DNA from: Herbaspirillum seropedicae
GTDB taxonomy: Bacteria; Pseudomonadota; Gammaproteobacteria; Burkholderiales; Burkholderiaceae_D
Reading direction: 5' to 3'
Assembly: GCF_001040945.1 (NCBI RefSeq)
Contig: NZ_CP011930.1
Location: forward strand, 1,550,001 to 1,614,000
DNA: 64,000 bases
Part shown: positions 28,872 through 38,135 of the stretch, piece by piece
Layout: each line of letters starts with the position of its first letter
Position numbering within the stretch: position 1 is the stretch's first letter
Notes under the pieces: generated by a model
What the model was told of the DNA's origin: nothing
The model's input: the letters and a program-made list of their open reading frames with translations, nothing else
Database searches by the model: none
Made by a program: the position numbers and the translations under genes

Positions 28872-29330
28872 TCAGCCGAGCGACTTCTTGGTGCTGCGCT
28901 GGCGCGGCTTGGCCTTCTTGACCAGGCCACCGGCGGTGATGCGCTCGTTGCCCTTGAGCATGACCTTGCTCACCGAGGGACGCTTGGTGGCATGCGACTT
29001 GACGATGGTCACTTCGCGCAGGCCGCCCTTGGCGCCGGCAGCGGCTTTCTTGCCCTCGTCCTTCTGCGGGCGATACAGCACCAGCAGCTTGCCGATGTGT
29101 TGCACCGGAGCAGCCTTGAGCTCGGCGCAGATGGTTTCGTAGATCGCGATGCGGGCTTCGCGGTCGTCGCCGAAGACGCGTACCTTGATCAGGCCGTGGG
29201 CGTTCAGGCTCTTGTCGATTTCCTTCATCACGGATTCGGACAGGCCGCTTTCGCCAACCATCACGACGGGGTTCAAGCCATGGGCCTGGGCGCGCAGTTC
29301 GCTGCGCTCGGCGGGAGTCAATGTCAACAT
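28872..29330 (-). CDS. yhbY: YhbY-family RNA-binding protein
   Basis: 152 residues. The CRM/YhbY RNA-binding fold (about 1-95) shows 'MLTLTPAERSELRAQAHGL', 'VVMVGESGLSESV' and 'KVRVFGDDREARI'. The C-terminal extension of about 55 residues is Lys/Arg-rich (ending 'KPRQRSTKKSLG'), longer than E. coli YhbY (97 aa), and probably adds RNA contacts. YhbY associates with pre-50S ribosomal particles. It is divergent from rlmE with 76 bases between, a common betaproteobacterial arrangement. Confidence 0.92.
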   Translation of the reverse strand: MLTLTPAERSELRAQAHGLNPVVMVGESGLSESVMKEIDKSLNAHGLIKVRVFGDDREARIAIYETICAELKAAPVQHIGKLLVLYRPQKDEGKKAAAGAKGGLREVTIVKSHATKRPSVSKVMLKGNERITAGGLVKKAKPRQRSTKKSLG

Positions 29331-29406
29331 GGGAGTGCAGGGTCGGGACGGTGTCTCGGCGGCGCCAAGTTGTCCCTCAATGAGATAAAACCAGTATTCT
29401 ACGCGA

Positions 29407-30054
29407 ATGGCAAAGAACAAACTGAACAAAAACTGGTTACACGACCATATCAACGACCCTTATGTGAAGCTTGCGCAGAAGGAGGGCTATCGTGCGCGCG
29501 CCGCCTACAAACTCAAGGAAATCGACGAGGAAGAACGCCTCATCAAGCCCGGCCAGGTGATCGTCGATCTCGGCTGCACCCCCGGCAGCTGGTGCCAGTA
29601 CGTGCGCAACAAGCTGGCCGGCGCCGAGGGCGGAGGCATCCACGGCACCATCATCGGCCTGGACATCCTGCCAATGGACCCGATTGCCGACGTCCACTAT
29701 ATTCAAGGCGACTTCCGCGAGGACGAGCCGGTGCGCCAGCTGGAAGCCGTGCTGGACGGGCGCAAGGCCGACCTGGTGCTGTCCGACATGGCGCCCAACC
29801 TGTCTGGCGTGGCCATTGCCGACGCCGCCCGGGTGGAGTACCTGATCGACCTGGCCATCGATTTTGCCCAGCTGCACATGAAACCTGGCGGCTCCTTGCT
29901 GGTCAAGTGTTTCAACGGGACTGGCTACAACGAGCTGGTGCATAAATTCCGGGCCGAATTCAAGACCGTGATGTCAAAAAAGCCCAAGGCCAGTCGCGAT
30001 AAGTCGTCGGAAATCTTTCTACTAGGGAAAATCCTGAAAAATCCTCGCAGCTAA
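29407..30054 (+). CDS. rlmE: 23S rRNA 2'-O-methyltransferase (Um2552)
   Basis: 215 residues, FtsJ/RrmJ family. The SAM-binding motif is '[13 protein letters not shown]' and the catalytic K-D-K-E set is visible in 'RARAAYKL', 'SDMAPNLSG', 'LLVKCFNG' and 'SSEIFLL'. It methylates U2552 in the ribosomal A loop. The ATG at 29407 fits the family start. Followed in the same direction by ftsH, as in E. coli, but with 335 intervening bases. Confidence 0.96.
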   Translation: MAKNKLNKNWLHDHINDPYVKLAQKEGYRARAAYKLKEIDEEERLIKPGQVIVDLGCTPGSWCQYVRNKLAGAEGGGIHGTIIGLDILPMDPIADVHYIQGDFREDEPVRQLEAVLDGRKADLVLSDMAPNLSGVAIADAARVEYLIDLAIDFAQLHMKPGGSLLVKCFNGTGYNELVHKFRAEFKTVMSKKPKASRDKSSEIFLLGKILKNPRS

Positions 30055-30389
30055 ATCGGTTAAAGTTGATGCGAAACAGCGTCAGAAGCTCGGTTTGAGC
30101 GCAAAATCTGCCAGATTTCTCTTCAGATGCTGCGTTTTCCCGACTTGTTTTGCCTGATTTCAGCCTCATATCGATTTTCAGGAATCGTCTGATTGCCTCT
30201 ACCGGCTGTCCAGGACTGCTGATGGCGAAATGACAAGCCTGCCTCCAGAGGTGGCTCGCGCGATGTTGCGTTGCGTGAGCGCACGCCGGGAGCAGGGCGG
30301 ACGGCGGTTTTCTGTGTAAGGGTGTTTGAATCCGGGTAAAATCGGAGCATACAAAGGCAACGTGGCGCCCAGGCGTCGGAGGAGTTCCA
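30055..30389 (+). other. Intergenic region between rlmE and ftsH, 335 bases
   Basis: No gene supported. A TAAAAT at 30337-30342 may be the -10 box of an ftsH promoter, but no good -35 sits 16-18 bases upstream. A purine-rich GGAGGAG at 30378-30384 is the ftsH ribosome binding site. An opposite-strand open frame running through here overlaps both genes and is not protein-like. Confidence 0.4.
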
Positions 30390-32279
<1,890 letters not shown>

Positions 32280-32308
32280 TGACGATGGCAGACGTACTGT
32301 AGCAAGGA

Positions 32309-32336
32309 AGGTGAGGAGCGATCCTCACCTTTTTTC
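32309..32336 (+). terminator. Intrinsic terminator of ftsH
   Basis: Perfect 9-bp stem AGGTGAGGA / TCCTCACCT with tetraloop GCGA, followed by T6-C-T4. Confidence 0.92.
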
Positions 32337-32443
32337 TTTTTTGGCTCTGATCAAAAAGACAAGATGAGGCGGTGTATCATGCATCGCCTGGCGTCCTGCC
32401 AAGGACGCGCAGCAAAAGTTTTCCGCACCACCACACAAGCAAG

Positions 32444-33292
32444 ATGACGCAAGCATTCCTCAAATGCGGCAGGTTCCGCCTGTCGGTACAGCAAGGCCGT
32501 CGCCCCCTGGTGATGGGCATCCTCAATGTCACGCCGGACTCCTTTTCGGATGGCGGCCGTCACCAACGCCTGGACATGGCCCTGACCCATGCCGAGCAGA
32601 TGATCGCCGATGGCGTGGACATCATCGATATCGGCGGCGAATCGACCCGCCCCGGCATCGCTCCGCTGTCGCTGGAAGAGGAGCTGGAACGCGTGCTACC
32701 GGTGATCTACGCCCTGCGCGACTGTGGCAAACCGCTCTCGCTGGATACCTACAAGCCCGCCGTCATGCGGGAAGCGCTGCTGGCCGAGGTGGACATGATC
32801 AATGACATCAACGGTTTTCGCGCAGAAGGCGCCATCGAGGCGGTCAGGGACAGCGAAGCCGGGCTCTGCGTGATGCACATGCAGGGCCAGCCGCAGACCA
32901 TGCAGCAGGCGCCGCAGTACCATGACGTGGTCGGTGAGGTCGAGGCTTTCCTGCAACGACAGGTGGACCTGATGCGCCAGGCCGGTATTGCCCGCGAGCG
33001 TATTTGTATTGATCCCGGTTTTGGCTTTGGCAAGACTGTGGAGCATAATCTCGCCTTGCTGAAGAATACCCGTCGCCTGATCCGGCAACTGGGTTTGCCG
33101 TTGTTGGCGGGAATGTCGCGCAAATCGATGATCGGCGCGGTGACCGGCAAGCCGCTGGAGCGGCGCATGGCCGGCAGCATCGGCGCGGCGCTGGTGGCCG
33201 CCCAGCAGGGCGCGATGATCATCCGGGTGCATGACGTGGCCGAGACGGTCGATGCCCTCACCATGTGGCAGGCCGGACGGGAAGACGCCTGA
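32444..33292 (+). CDS. folP: Dihydropteroate synthase
   Basis: 282 residues, a TIM-barrel enzyme joining 4-aminobenzoate to hydroxymethyl-dihydropterin pyrophosphate in folate synthesis; the sulfonamide target. Signatures are 'MGILNVTPDSFSDGG', 'IIDIGGESTRPG', 'DINGF', 'MHMQG', 'DPGFGFGKT' and 'GMSRKSMI'. The ATG at 32444 gives the family-length N-terminus; the preceding in-frame codons belong to the leader. It is followed by glmM in the same direction, the E. coli ftsH-folP-glmM order. Confidence 0.97.
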   Translation: MTQAFLKCGRFRLSVQQGRRPLVMGILNVTPDSFSDGGRHQRLDMALTHAEQMIADGVDIIDIGGESTRPGIAPLSLEEELERVLPVIYALRDCGKPLSLDTYKPAVMREALLAEVDMINDINGFRAEGAIEAVRDSEAGLCVMHMQGQPQTMQQAPQYHDVVGEVEAFLQRQVDLMRQAGIARERICIDPGFGFGKTVEHNLALLKNTRRLIRQLGLPLLAGMSRKSMIGAVTGKPLERRMAGSIGAALVAAQQGAMIIRVHDVAETVDALTMWQAGREDA

Positions 33293-33408
33293 GCGAGCCA
33301 GCAGGCAAGAGCATTTAGGGATGATGCGGTCGCAGGGGCCGCTTCATGGGAGAAGGACCGTGGGGGACACAGGTCCGCCAGACAAAAGGAAAAAGGAAAA
33401 GGACAGAC

Positions 33409-34743
33409 ATGGCAGCAAAGTATTTCGGCACCGATGGCGTGCGTGGCCGCGTGGGTGTGGCGCCCATCACTCCGGATTTCGTCATGCGCCTGGGCTATGC
33501 CGCGGGCAAGGTGCTGGCCAAGGCCAAGGATGGCATGACCCGCCCCACGGTCCTGATCGGCAAGGACACCCGTATCTCCGGCTACATGCTGGAAGCCGCG
33601 CTGGAAGCCGGTTTTGCCGCTGCCGGCGTGGACGTCTGGCTGGCCGGTCCGCTGCCTACGCCGGCCGTGGCCTATCTGACGCGCGCGCTGCGCCTCTCGG
33701 CGGGCGTGGTGATTTCGGCGTCGCACAATCCCTACCACGACAATGGCATCAAGTTCTTCTCGGCCAGCGGCAACAAGCTGCCGGACTCGGTCGAGGCCGA
33801 TATCGAGGCCGCGCTTGAACAGCCCATGGATTGCGTGCCCTCCGAGAAGCTGGGCAAGGCCCGCCGCCTGTCGGACGCGCCCGGCCGCTACATCGAATTC
33901 TGCAAGAGCACCTTCCCCAACGCCATGAACCTGCGTGGCATGCGCCTGGTGGTCGATTGCGCCCATGGCGCCGCCTACAACATCGCCCCGCACGTGTTCC
34001 ACGAGCTGGGCGCCGAGGTCATCACCATCGGCAACCAGCCGGATGGCCTGAACATCAATGAAGACTGTGGCGCCACAGCACCCAAGACCTTGGTGGCCTC
34101 GGTGCGTGAATACCGCGCTGACCTGGGCATTGCCCTCGATGGTGATGCCGACCGGCTCATCATGGTCGATGGCGAAGGCCGTATCTACAACGGCGACGAG
34201 CTGCTGTACCTGATGGTCAAGGATCGCCTGGCCACAGGCCCGGTGCATGGCGCAGTCGGCACACTGATGACCAACATGGCGCTGGAAGTGGCCTTCAAGA
34301 AGATGGGTGTGCCCTTCGAGCGCGCCAAGGTGGGCGACCGCTATGTGCTGGAAGTCCTGCAGGAAAAGGGCTGGGTGCTGGGCGGCGAAGGCTCCGGCCA
34401 CCTGCTCGCGCTGGACAAGCACACCACCGGCGACGGCATCGTCTCGGCCTTGCAGGTGCTGTCGGCCTTGAAGCGCAGCGGCAAGACCTTGGCCGAGCTG
34501 ACGTCCGATATTTCCATGTATCCTCAGTCGCTGGTCAATGTGAAGATTCCCGCTGGCTACGACTGGAAATCCAATACCGCGCTGCAAGCCGAGAAGGCTG
34601 CCGTGGAAGAGGAACTGGGCGAACGCGGCCGCGTATTGTTGCGCCCCTCCGGCACCGAGCCGCTGATCCGCGTGATGGTGGAAGCACAGCAGGCCGACCT
34701 GGCGCGCAGCATGGCGCAGCGCATTGCGGCCAAGGTGCTTTGA
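33409..34743 (+). CDS. glmM: Phosphoglucosamine mutase
   Basis: 444 residues. It converts glucosamine-6-phosphate to glucosamine-1-phosphate for UDP-GlcNAc. The active serine is in '[17 protein letters not shown]', the Mg-binding loop in '[13 protein letters not shown]', the sugar loop 'GGEGSGH' and the phosphate-binding loop '[11 protein letters not shown]'. The ATG at 33409 ([13 protein letters not shown]) is preceded by AAGGAAAAGGA. Probably in one transcript with folP. Confidence 0.97.
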   Translation: MAAKYFGTDGVRGRVGVAPITPDFVMRLGYAAGKVLAKAKDGMTRPTVLIGKDTRISGYMLEAALEAGFAAAGVDVWLAGPLPTPAVAYLTRALRLSAGVVISASHNPYHDNGIKFFSASGNKLPDSVEADIEAALEQPMDCVPSEKLGKARRLSDAPGRYIEFCKSTFPNAMNLRGMRLVVDCAHGAAYNIAPHVFHELGAEVITIGNQPDGLNINEDCGATAPKTLVASVREYRADLGIALDGDADRLIMVDGEGRIYNGDELLYLMVKDRLATGPVHGAVGTLMTNMALEVAFKKMGVPFERAKVGDRYVLEVLQEKGWVLGGEGSGHLLALDKHTTGDGIVSALQVLSALKRSGKTLAELTSDISMYPQSLVNVKIPAGYDWKSNTALQAEKAAVEEELGERGRVLLRPSGTEPLIRVMVEAQQADLARSMAQRIAAKVL

Positions 34744-34785
34744 GCCCGGTCTTGTTCAGTATTCAGTGTTGCGGATAGAAGGACG

Positions 34786-35478
34786 ATGTCAAAAGAGTTA
34801 CCCCACATCCTGATGGTCGAGGACGAACCCAGCATCGCGGAGCTGTTGCGCTTCACGATGCAGGGGGCGGGCTTCGCCACCACCATCGCCACCGACGTGG
34901 CCCAGGCGAGGAAGCATATCGCCGAGTCGCTGCCCCATGTGGTGTTGCTGGACTGGATGTTGCCCGACAGTTCCGGCCTGGTCTTGTTGAACGAATTACG
35001 GCGCGACCAGCGTACCGCCAGCCTGCCGGTGATCATGCTGACCGCCAAGGGCATGGAAGAGGACAAGGTCAAGGGCTTGAACGAAGGCGCGGATGACTAT
35101 GTGACCAAGCCGTTCTCGCCCAAGGAACTGGTGGCACGGGTGCAGGCGCTGTTGCGTCGCAAGGCGCCGGAGATCGGCAGCCAGGCGCTGAAGTATCGCG
35201 ACATCAGCATCGACGTCGAGCGGCGCCAGGTCTCGGTGGCCGACAAGCCGGTGTTGCTGGACCAGGCCGAGTTCAAGCTGTTGCGCTACCTGGTGGCGCA
35301 TCCGGAGCGGATCTTCTCGCGCGCCCAACTGCTGGACAAGGTCTGGGGCGACCATACCTTCATCGAAGAGCGCACCGTGGATGTCCATATCATGCGCCTG
35401 CGCAAGTCGCTGGGCGACCTGGCCCACTATGTGCAGACGGTGCGCGGCATGGGCTACAAGCTCAGCGCCGAACAGTAA
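34786..35478 (+). CDS. phoB: PhoB-type response regulator
   Basis: 230 residues. The receiver domain has acidic pair 'VEDEP', phospho-acceptor in 'VVLLDWMLPD', 'MLTAKG' and 'YVTKPFSP', all intact. The OmpR/PhoB winged helix ends 'VQTVRGMGYKL'. It matches PhoB in length and in the DWMLP phosphorylation loop. AGAAGGA precedes the ATG. The usual partner kinase phoR and the pst/phoU genes are not adjacent; the next gene is convergent after a terminator. The symbol is by similarity to PhoB; another phosphate-type regulator remains possible. Confidence 0.87.
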   Translation: MSKELPHILMVEDEPSIAELLRFTMQGAGFATTIATDVAQARKHIAESLPHVVLLDWMLPDSSGLVLLNELRRDQRTASLPVIMLTAKGMEEDKVKGLNEGADDYVTKPFSPKELVARVQALLRRKAPEIGSQALKYRDISIDVERRQVSVADKPVLLDQAEFKLLRYLVAHPERIFSRAQLLDKVWGDHTFIEERTVDVHIMRLRKSLGDLAHYVQTVRGMGYKLSAEQ

Positions 35479-35528
35479 GGGAATAAGCGAGTAAGAGAGT
35501 AAGCGCACCCGCGCACACCACCGTCACC

Positions 35529-35556
35529 AAGGCGATCCAGCGGATCGCCTTTTTTT
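35529..35556 (+). terminator. Intrinsic terminator
   Basis: Perfect 10-bp stem AAGGCGATCC / GGATCGCCTT with loop AGC and a T-tract of about seven. Ends the phoB-type gene and faces the cytochrome operon. Confidence 0.92.
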
Positions 35557-35577
35557 ACGCTCATGCCACCAGGATGT

Positions 35578-36873
35578 TCAATCCAGCGGCACGCTGCGAT
35601 AGCGGTTCACTTCCGCAGCCGATACCAGGCCGCCTTGGTTGCCCCAGCTGTTGCGCACGTAGGAGACCACTGCGGCCACCTCCTGGTCACTCAATTGCGG
35701 ACCGAAGGGCGGCATGCCAAAGGGGTAGGGGTTGCCCGCCGTGGAGGGCGGGAAGCCGCCATTGAGCACGGCCCGGACGGCGTTGGCCGGGTGCGGGCCG
35801 GCAATGGCCCGGTTGCCTGCCAGCGGCGGGTAGTCGGGCGCGCTGCCCTGGCCCTTGCCGCCATGGCAGTCCACGCATAGGGTGCCATAGAGCTGCTTGC
35901 CTTGCTTCATGATGCGCTCGGCCTCGGCGGGTTCTACCGACGCAGGGCGCGCCGCGTCGTCCGCAGCGCTGGCCGGCAGGGATTTCAGATAAACCGCCAT
36001 GGCGCTGACATCCGCATCGTTCAGGTACTGGAGGCTGCGACCGACGATTTCCGACATCGGGCCCAGCGTCACTGCATGGGGAGACACACCCGTCTTGAGC
36101 AGGGCGGCGATATCCGCAGTACTCCAGTCTTGCAGGCCGTCCGCTCCTCCGTGCAAGGGCGGCGCATACCATTGCAGCGCCGGGATCACGCCCCCCGCCA
36201 GCGCCAGCGGCTCAATGCTTGCGCCCAGCCGGTTGCGTGCGCTATGGCAAGCGCTGCAATGGCCCGCGCCTTGCACCAGATAGGCGCCGCGATTCCATTG
36301 GGCATCCTGGCGGGGATCGGGCTGGTAGCTTTGCGGCGTGAAGTAGAGTGCGCGCCATAGTCCCAGCAGCATGCGCTGGTCGTAGGGAAAACGCAGCGTA
36401 TGGGCTTGGTTGGCGCGTGCCACGGGCGGCAGGCTTTGCAGGTAGGCGAACAGCGCATCGCTGTCTGCGCGGCTCAAGCGGGTATAGCTGGTATAGGGGA
36501 AGGCCGGGTACAGGAACTGTCCCTCCTTGCCGCGTCCGTGATGCAGGGCGCGCCAGAAGTCGTCGGCGCTCCATTGGCCGATCCCGGTAGTTTTGTCGGG
36601 AGTGATGTTGCTGGTGTAGAGGGTGCCGAAGGGCGAGGCAATGGCGCGGCCGCCAGCGTAGGGTGCGCCGCCGCGTGCGGTATGGCAGGCCATGCAGTTG
36701 CCGGCGCGCGCCAGGTATTGCCCTTGCGCCAATTGGCGCGTGGGGTCGGGGGCGGGAGTGGCTGCGCCGCGCTCTTCCGGGCCTAGCCATTGCCAGCCGA
36801 TGACGGCGGCGGGCAGGGCGATCAGCAGTGCGGCAAGGACGCCCAGGCTCTTGAAGAAGTGTGTGCGTTTCAT
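35578..36873 (-). CDS. Tri-heme cytochrome c, membrane-anchored
   Basis: 431 residues with one N-terminal hydrophobic segment (about 8-30, uncleaved anchor or signal) and three heme sites CMACH, CSACH and CVDCH, each followed later by a Met-containing stretch. The layout matches the cytochrome subunits of alcohol, gluconate and other membrane dehydrogenases (AdhB/GadH-type), which pass electrons to quinone or terminal oxidases. No dehydrogenase gene is adjacent. The ATG overlaps the stop of the upstream cytochrome by 4 bases (ATGA), so the two are coupled. GGGAG precedes the start. Confidence 0.9.
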   Translation of the reverse strand: MKRTHFFKSLGVLAALLIALPAAVIGWQWLGPEERGAATPAPDPTRQLAQGQYLARAGNCMACHTARGGAPYAGGRAIASPFGTLYTSNITPDKTTGIGQWSADDFWRALHHGRGKEGQFLYPAFPYTSYTRLSRADSDALFAYLQSLPPVARANQAHTLRFPYDQRMLLGLWRALYFTPQSYQPDPRQDAQWNRGAYLVQGAGHCSACHSARNRLGASIEPLALAGGVIPALQWYAPPLHGGADGLQDWSTADIAALLKTGVSPHAVTLGPMSEIVGRSLQYLNDADVSAMAVYLKSLPASAADDAARPASVEPAEAERIMKQGKQLYGTLCVDCHGGKGQGSAPDYPPLAGNRAIAGPHPANAVRAVLNGGFPPSTAGNPYPFGMPPFGPQLSDQEVAAVVSYVRNSWGNQGGLVSAAEVNRYRSVPLD

Positions 36874-37628
36874 CGCTGCACTCCCGACTGCGGCTGGCTG
36901 CCACATTGCTGCGGCAGTGGCGAGGGCAACGCGGGTGCTGGTGCGTAGTCCGCCGGCACGGCCTGGGCGCTGAGCCAGCTGCTGGCCGCATTGATTTCTT
37001 CGGGGCTGAGCGCACGCGCGACGGCGGCCATGCAGTCAGGCGTCTTTGCCGTGCGGTCGCCGTTGCGCCAAGCGCCCAACTGGGCATTGATGTAGTCGCG
37101 CGGCAGGCCCAGCAATCCGGGGATGCCAGGTTGGACGCCACCCAGGCTGGGCGCATGGCAGGCGGCGCAGGCCGGCAGGCGTCGTTGCGGATCGCCTTCC
37201 GTGACCAGGCGGCGACCGCGCTCCAGCACGGTGGCGCTGGCCTCATTCGACGCCGGCGGCGGATAGGGGGGATGCTGGTCAGCGAAGAAGCGCGCAATCT
37301 GCTGCAGATAATCGTCCGACAGGTTGGCCAGCAGGTAATTCATCATCGGATAGCGCCGCTGGCCATCGCGGAAGCTCTGCAATTGATTCAGGAGGTAGGC
37401 CTCAGGCTTGCCCGCGATGCGGGGATAGTAGCCATCTGCGGTGGCGCGCCCTTGCTTGCCATGACAGGCGGTACAGGCCGCCATGCGTTCGGCCATGCCC
37501 GCAATGGCAGCCGGAGCAGCCGGCGCGGCCTCCGGGGCCGCTGCCGCCGCCAGGCTGCATGCCATCCCCACCCCTATTGCCAGGACGATGGCTGCCGTCC
37601 CCTTCACTTTGTTATTGAGCAAGCGCAT
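36870..37628 (-). CDS. Di-heme cytochrome c4-like protein
   Basis: 252 residues. A signal peptide ('VLAIGVGMACSLAAAAA') precedes two c-type heme motifs, CTACH and CAACH, in two similar halves, the arrangement of cytochrome c4. It probably relays electrons between membrane complexes in the periplasm, in partnership with the tri-heme protein encoded 4 bases downstream. The C-terminal 20 residues are Pro/Gln-rich. The ATG at 37628 puts the signal peptide at the N-terminus. Confidence 0.88.
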   Translation of the reverse strand: MRLLNNKVKGTAAIVLAIGVGMACSLAAAAAPEAAPAAPAAIAGMAERMAACTACHGKQGRATADGYYPRIAGKPEAYLLNQLQSFRDGQRRYPMMNYLLANLSDDYLQQIARFFADQHPPYPPPASNEASATVLERGRRLVTEGDPQRRLPACAACHAPSLGGVQPGIPGLLGLPRDYINAQLGAWRNGDRTAKTPDCMAAVARALSPEEINAASSWLSAQAVPADYAPAPALPSPLPQQCGSQPQSGVQR

Positions 37629-37667
37629 GGATCTATTGTAGTCCAAGCCTTGCCCCTGCTTGCAGCT

Positions 37668-37695
37668 TTGCAAGCCTGGACGCAGCAGCTACAAT
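37668..37695 (+). promoter_or_regulatory. Promoter of the tRNA-Arg gene
   Basis: TTGCAA (37668-37673), 16-base spacer, TACAAT (37690-37695). Transcription would start near 37702, about 6 bases before the mature tRNA 5' end. Confidence 0.6.
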
Positions 37696-37707
37696 AGCGG
37701 CCTTGCT

Positions 37708-38044
37708 GCCCCCGTAGCTCAGTGGATAGAGCGATCCCCTCCTAAAGACAATTGGGCAGCGGCTGCCGAAAGGCGCCGCGTGAATGGAGTCAAATTCGGT
37801 GAACCCTGACAGCGCCTGGTCCCTGTGACTGCGCGGCTGCTGGCAATACCGAGCCAAGCCGGTCTCCGAGATGGATGGAAACCGGAAGGTGTAGAGACTA
37901 GACGGCTCCGGCCTGCAGGCATGTGCGGTATCAGGCACAGGCCCATGGCCAAGGTATAGTCCAGACCACAAACGTTCTCCGGTGGCGAAAGCCATAGTGG
38001 TATGAAGGGATAGGTCACACGTTCGATCCGTGTCGGGGGCGCCA
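37708..38044 (+). tRNA. tRNA-Arg(CCU), interrupted by a group I intron
   Basis: Exon 1 is 37708-37743 and exon 2 is 38005-38044. Joined, they fold as a perfect tRNA. The acceptor stem is GCCCCCG / CGGGGGC, the D stem GCTC / GAGC, and the anticodon stem ATCCC / GGGAT with loop CTCCTAA (anticodon CCT). The T stem is ACACG / CGTGT around TTCGATC, the discriminator is G, and CCA is encoded. The interruption is after the third anticodon base. This tRNA reads AGG (Arg), so functional expression requires splicing. A short sigma-70 promoter precedes it and a strong terminator follows. Confidence 0.95.
37744..38004 (+). ncRNA. Group I (IC3-like) self-splicing intron in tRNA-Arg(CCU)
   Basis: 261 bases. 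P1 pairs the anticodon CCU plus AA (37741-37745) with UUGGG (37752-37756), giving the required U-G pair at the 5' site. P2 is capped by GAAA (37768-37771). P3 is GGAG (37786-37789) / CUCC (37906-37909), and P4 is UCGGU (37796-37800) / ACCGA (37848-37852). P7 is GACUA (37896-37900) / UAGUC (37957-37961), the guanosine site. P9 is UGGC-GAAA-GCCA (37983-37994). The intron ends in G (38004). Core stretches such as GUGUAGAGACUAGACGGC match the Azoarcus tRNA-Ile intron from memory, and P3 differs by paired changes. It is too small for a homing endonuclease. Confidence 0.93.
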
Positions 38045-38054
38045 GCATAAAAAA

Positions 38055-38082
38055 AGCGCAGAGGGCAACCTCTGCGCTTTTT
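38055..38082 (+). terminator. Intrinsic terminator after tRNA-Arg
   Basis: Stem AGCGCAGAGG / CCTCTGCGCT with loop GCAA, followed by T5. A-runs on the left make it usable by the facing mrcA gene as well. Confidence 0.92.
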
Positions 38083-38135
38083 CGTTTACGGCGTCTCCTT
38101 CAGCCTCTTCCTCTGCATCAGGAAGAGGCTTTCGT

